Below are positions 59,766-64,000 of a stretch of DNA of 64,000 bases, one piece after another. The position numbers were made by a program, and so were the translations under genes. Origin of the DNA: Dasypus novemcinctus (taxonomy: Eukaryota; Chordata; Mammalia; Cingulata; Dasypodidae); assembly GCF_030445035.2 (NCBI RefSeq), contig NC_080694.1:70633147-70697146 (forward strand), given 5' to 3'. Under the pieces are notes generated by a model, which worked only from the letters and a program-made list of their open reading frames with translations, was not told the DNA's origin and did not search any database. How positions within the stretch are numbered: the stretch's first letter is position 1; every line of letters begins with the position of its first letter.

Positions 59766-61745
59766 TGGTTGCTGGTCCTGGAACGATGGGGAGAGGCCAG
59801 AATTTATATCTTTTAGAGACAGGCACTCAGGCAAGAGTAGGAAAGGAATTTTTAGCTTGTGAACTAACTCTTCAAACTTTCTACATTGATTTTTGCAGAC
59901 CCAAATTTTACACTGTGGAAGGGGAAATACCCTGGTATTTCAAAGACTATTGGACATATGGTCTAGTTCACGCTGATACTCCAACAACCAAAACATCACC
60001 ATATCTTACATAGTAGAGTATGGCATATAAAGGTCATATAATAAATGGAGTCATGGATAAATCTGGCTCTTATGGGACAGTAGACACACCCAATAATAAT
60101 TTCCCCATCTACTTGTTGTGTAATTTGGACTCACATACTACCAGTTAAGGGAAAGTGCTACATCAGGTCCTTGGTGGTGGGAAATGAGCTTCGATACTGA
60201 GGAGAGCCATGAGGAAGCCTTTGAAAGTTTCCCATATACAGGAAATTAAATTTAAGAAAAACACTGTCACACTCTAGAAGAGACTGCCAAGATTAGTGCT
60301 ACACCTCAATAACTAAAGACTAGTGGTCACTTACAGAAATCAGGTGACCTTGGATGATGACTACCGAATATCCAAAGCTCAACTGTGGATTACTCCTGAT
60401 CACAGCTGCCATACTAGTCATGGCATAATGGCCATAAAAGAATAACAAGACTTCAGATAAATGGTAAATGACCTCTGATTTGGTAAATTTATACTTCTCT
60501 CATAGCAGCAGTCAAAGAGGGGGTGAATCAAGACACTTAAGAAGAGGTTGCAAGTTTCTTATGTCCTACCCTTAGAAATCATAGAACATTACATATGTGT
60601 CATTCCATTGGCCAAAAGAGTCACAGTTCCACTTACATTCAAGAAAAAGGAAACCCCAGAGCATCAAAAATGGTTGGCATGGCTTACTGAGTATCTACCT
60701 TGTGAGATTAGCTTCCACATGGGCTTGTCATAATGACACATCAATGGAAGACTCATGTTTATTTCATTTTATTTAAAAACATAGATGGTACATTTTAAGT
60801 AACTTACACATACTAACTCATCTATGATATTTTAAAAACCCTTAACTTTATTTTATACATGAGTAAATAGGTAAATATAGATGCTGAATAATGTGGCCAA
60901 CTTTATAATCACAAAGTTTCTAGAAACTTTAAGAGTTTAATTGACAAAGGTGAACTACAAACCTACACAAGGTGGCTCAAGAGTCTTCCACTGAAACAGC
61001 ACATTAGCTTTCCCTCAGTTCTGAAAAGTTTTCACCAATTTTCTTCTTGAATACAGCCTCACCCTCACTCTACATGTTTCATTCTTCTGGATCCATTTCC
61101 TATTAGATGTGGTGGGAACCTCTCAATCTATTTTTCATGACCCTTAACCTTTCTTTCTTATACTCAATCAGATAAATTTTGAATTTTTTACCTCAAATCT
61201 AAGTTCTACTTTTGGATTTTTCTCTTTAGCTTGATTCAATCAGCAACTTGACTTATTCAGGCAGCTATTTATTTCAACAACAGTGCTGCACTTATAGAAG
61301 TTTGTCTTGCAATTTTTGAAAATTGTTTTTTTTTTCTTTAATGACTTTTTCTTTCTTGTGGTGTCTAATCCTCATCTTTCCCCTTTAATCATTTTAACCA
61401 GTACATTTGCTTTCAGAAACTTTTATATCAAATACTAAAGATTCCATCCTATTGCTATACCTGATCATATAGAATTATGCTGGATTTTTTCCTGACATGC
61501 TTGCAATATTTATTGTGCCCTAAACTTCAACAAGAATAAAATTTTGTGGAAATCTATTGCAGACTAAATTGTCAAAGTATCCTCAATTGTTATTTTATTT
61601 GTGTCTTTTTTTTTTTTTTTTGGCCAAAGATCAGTGGAGTTAAACATGATTATATCCACAGTTATAGGGAAAGAGTTTGATGAAAAACAACATGTTTTTG
61701 TAAGAATTATATGAGGCAATTCAAGAAAAGGATTCAGGACAAGTT
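59766..61745. other. Unassigned DNA, no gene seen
   Basis: The open frame at 59765-60013 (82 codons, with the stretch GEIPWYFKDYWTYGLVHADT) and the one at 60548-60733 look more protein-like than chance, but match no family I can name. They might be a trace of an old retroelement; that is a guess. The rest is AT-rich with a T-run at 61605-61621. Confidence 0.35.
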
Positions 61746-61749
61746 CCAT

Positions 61750-63420
61750 TTACAAGAAGACAGTATAAGGAATTCTGCAGACCCAATTCCTAACAACAAC
61801 AAAAAAGCATAACTAGAGAAAACTATGTCGAAAGAAAATATAATAGTCTCTGGAAATGTACTTAAAGACATACAGCAAATGAAGAAATATTCATTCAAGA
61901 ACATCTACCGAAACAAGGTAAGAACAACCAGATTCCATGGCCCACTCATTTACACCTCCATTATTACCCTCCATTTCCTCCCAGCTCAACTTCATGGAAG
62001 CTCAGCTACATATGTATGTGACCTAGAAGACAGGCTCCCTCTCCCCTCAGCCCCCGATCTAAGCTCCCTTTATCCATCCAGGATGAGCTCAACATCATCA
62101 CACATCATCACCCCCATCTCCATATTGAAGAGTCTAAATTTATACTGAGTGTGGCTTACAAGGTTGAGAAACCCCAGGAGGAGAACCAAGAATATGCTCA
62201 GTCCAAAAGATTCATATTGTAGCAGATCCATGCCAAGAGAGAAGACAACAGGCTACTGTCCCACAGAGGACCTAAAGTAGTGGGTCAGAGATGTCCCAGG
62301 GAGAGATTACCCATAAGAGAAGAGAACTCTGATGTTTTCATCAAAAATCTGACTTTGTTTGAAGAAGAATGTGGAAGGTTAAAACCTAACAGTAGTCTTG
62401 AAATGATAGGTACTCTTCATGAAGAGAAATAAGGTATGCCACAGGACAGATAGTTCACCAGAGAGAACTAGGAAATTACAGATATAAGAGGAAATTCTTG
62501 AGTTCAAAACATCCTCAAACACTGGCCTCAAATACTACCCATGACTCAATTTAATTGGACAACATGCTGAGTAATTTATGACCCCAGGCATTGTAAAATT
62601 TAGAGCAATCAGCCAGTTATTAGTGGAATCTAGTCGGAGAGTTGTATACTAAATGAGCTAGACACCTTAACAGAAAGAGATCAGGGAAAGAGAGAGTCAA
62701 AGAGAGCCATGCCAAAACCGTGAAGCAGAGAAGGTAAAGTGTATACTGAATTGCTACAATACACTGCCTAAAAATTTCAGTTTTCAGCCAAAAATTGCTA
62801 GACAGGTAAAGAAGCAGAAACATATGGCTCAGGTATAGAAAACAAGTTAGACAATAGGCACTGCCTGTGAAAGGGAATAGATGTCACATTTTAATAGAGA
62901 AAGCTTTCAAAACACCCATCAAAATATGTTCAAAGAACTAAAATAAACCTTGTCCAAAAAAGTAAAAGAAGATGAGAATACTAATAGAGAATATCAATTA
63001 AGAGATAAATATTAATAAAAAGGAAACAAACAGGTATTCTGGTTTTGAACGGTGCAATGACTAAAATGAAATTTTCACTAAAGGAAGTCAATAGCAGATT
63101 TGAACAGTCAAAAAAAACAATGAGTAAATTTGAAGACAGGTCAAATAAATTATACAGTCCAAGGAACAGAAAATGAAAAAAAAAAATGAAGAAAAAAGGA
63201 CAGAGTCTTAGATCTGTGGAACATCATCAAACATACCAAGAGACACATAATGGGAGTCCCAGAAGGAGAGAAGAGCCAAAAAGGAGCTGAAAGAATACTT
63301 TTTAAAATAATGGTTAAAAACTTCCTACATTTAATGGAAAGACAGTAATTATTCTGAGAGGTCCAAGATTTCCTAACTGGTGTAAATGCAAATTCCAAAT
63401 AAACCTTATTGAAAAGATGA
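61750..63420 (+). mobile_element. Old L1 5' UTR and ORF1 region, broken
   Basis: 63180-63360 reads the ORF1 order gggagtcccagaaggagag, aagagccaaaaaggagctga, atggttaaaaacttcctac, encoding the VPEGE motif region of L1 ORF1p. 63060-63170 has the coiled-coil part. 61800-62900 would be the 5' UTR of an old subfamily, which I cannot confirm. No ORF2 follows and many stops are present. Confidence 0.6.
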
Positions 63421-64000
63421 CAGTGAACAAAGAAGTAAATGTGGACTGGTTTTTAAGGGAGAGGAAGCAGCTAGAGCAAAGTTGCTAAGACTAGAGCATG
63501 ACTGCTGGGTTGAGAACAGTGAGGCTGGTGGAACTATTTCAGAGTGAAGGAGCAGCTAGTAGAGGACAGGAGGTTACAGGTAATGGGTGTCCAGATTGTG
63601 TCTGGCTTTAGATGCCATTGCAAGAAATTTGGGTTTTTGGTTGAGTCATTGCTCCCTTTTCAGGAAAGTGACATGATCTGATTTACACTTTAAATGTTAA
63701 CTCTGGCTATCTTAGTGGCCATAGTCTGTAACATGGAAGGGTTAGTTCAATTGGGAAACTGCTGCAATCACTCAGGTAAGAGGTGATGGCTCATGTCAGG
63801 TGAGGGAGACACCATCACTTGTTGTATTTGGAGTATTTAGATGATTAAATAAAAATCATTTCCTGGTGACTTCTGCGGGAAGTGTGAAAGAAAGAACAAT
63901 GCTTTTGAATGAGGGATGCAACTGCAAACAGACTTGAAGAAGGGTGTCAGGTTTCCATGCTGCCATTTCCCCAGATTTAGTGGCTTAAAAGAACACAAAT
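63421..64000. other. Possible ancient repeat, no gene seen
   Basis: 63655-63790 (aaagtgacatgatctgattt, then ctctggctatcttagtgg and gctgcaatcactcaggtaag) resembles a widely scattered mammalian repeat whose family I cannot name. The window ends without a gene. Confidence 0.4.

Overview
This is a gene-poor, AT-rich stretch of a placental mammal genome. Most of it is interspersed repeats, and it holds three olfactory receptor (OR) loci. The OR sequences are closest, from memory of the human proteins, to OR12D2 and OR12D3, which sit in the OR cluster beside the MHC class I region. The host is probably a xenarthran, most likely an armadillo: the tRNA-derived SINEs at 16446, 21181, 46005, 50318 and 56968 look like the DAS-SINE family of Dasypus, and the many L1 copies share one long, unusual 3' UTR. 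No bacterial, phage, CRISPR or operon features are present.

Layout. 1-2.9 kb: antisense L1 3' end, then an intact OR12D2-like gene on the minus strand (1889-2824). 3.4-9.8 kb: truncated L1 3' ends in unique DNA. 9.8-13.4 kb: antisense L1 carrying the ORF2 C-terminal half. 13.4-22.7 kb: mostly unassigned DNA with possible LTR remnants, DAS-SINEs, a MER5A-like DNA transposon, MIR and L2. 22.8-23.8 kb: intact OR12D3-like gene on the minus strand. 23.8-28.4 kb: unique DNA and ancient L1/MIR. 28.4-34.4 kb: a 5'-complete L1 interrupted by a younger L1 3' end, itself interrupted by a GC-rich solo LTR. 34.5-35.4 kb: a second copy of that LTR in opposite orientation. 35.8-53.4 kb: an L1 graveyard, including one nearly full-length element with tandem repeats in both UTRs and an ERVL-like solo LTR with a 5-bp target duplication. 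53.4-57.7 kb: unique DNA and a well-preserved DAS-SINE. 57.7-59.8 kb: an OR12D2-like pseudogene on the plus strand. 59.8-64 kb: unassigned DNA and an old L1 ORF1 region.

The two OR12D2-like loci are homologous well beyond the coding exon and lie in opposite orientation about 55 kb apart, flanking the OR12D3-like gene. One copy is open and the other has two in-frame stops and a frameshift, the usual birth-and-death pattern of OR families. The OR proteins are odorant-sensing GPCRs that act singly in olfactory sensory neurons; they do not form a pathway with each other.

I found no convincing new gene system. The most useful observations are the inverted OR duplication, the dated nest of insertions at 28-34 kb, the inverted pair of repeat-rich LTRs, and the tandem repeats in the L1 UTRs. 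Repeat family names are from pattern recognition only; no database search was run.
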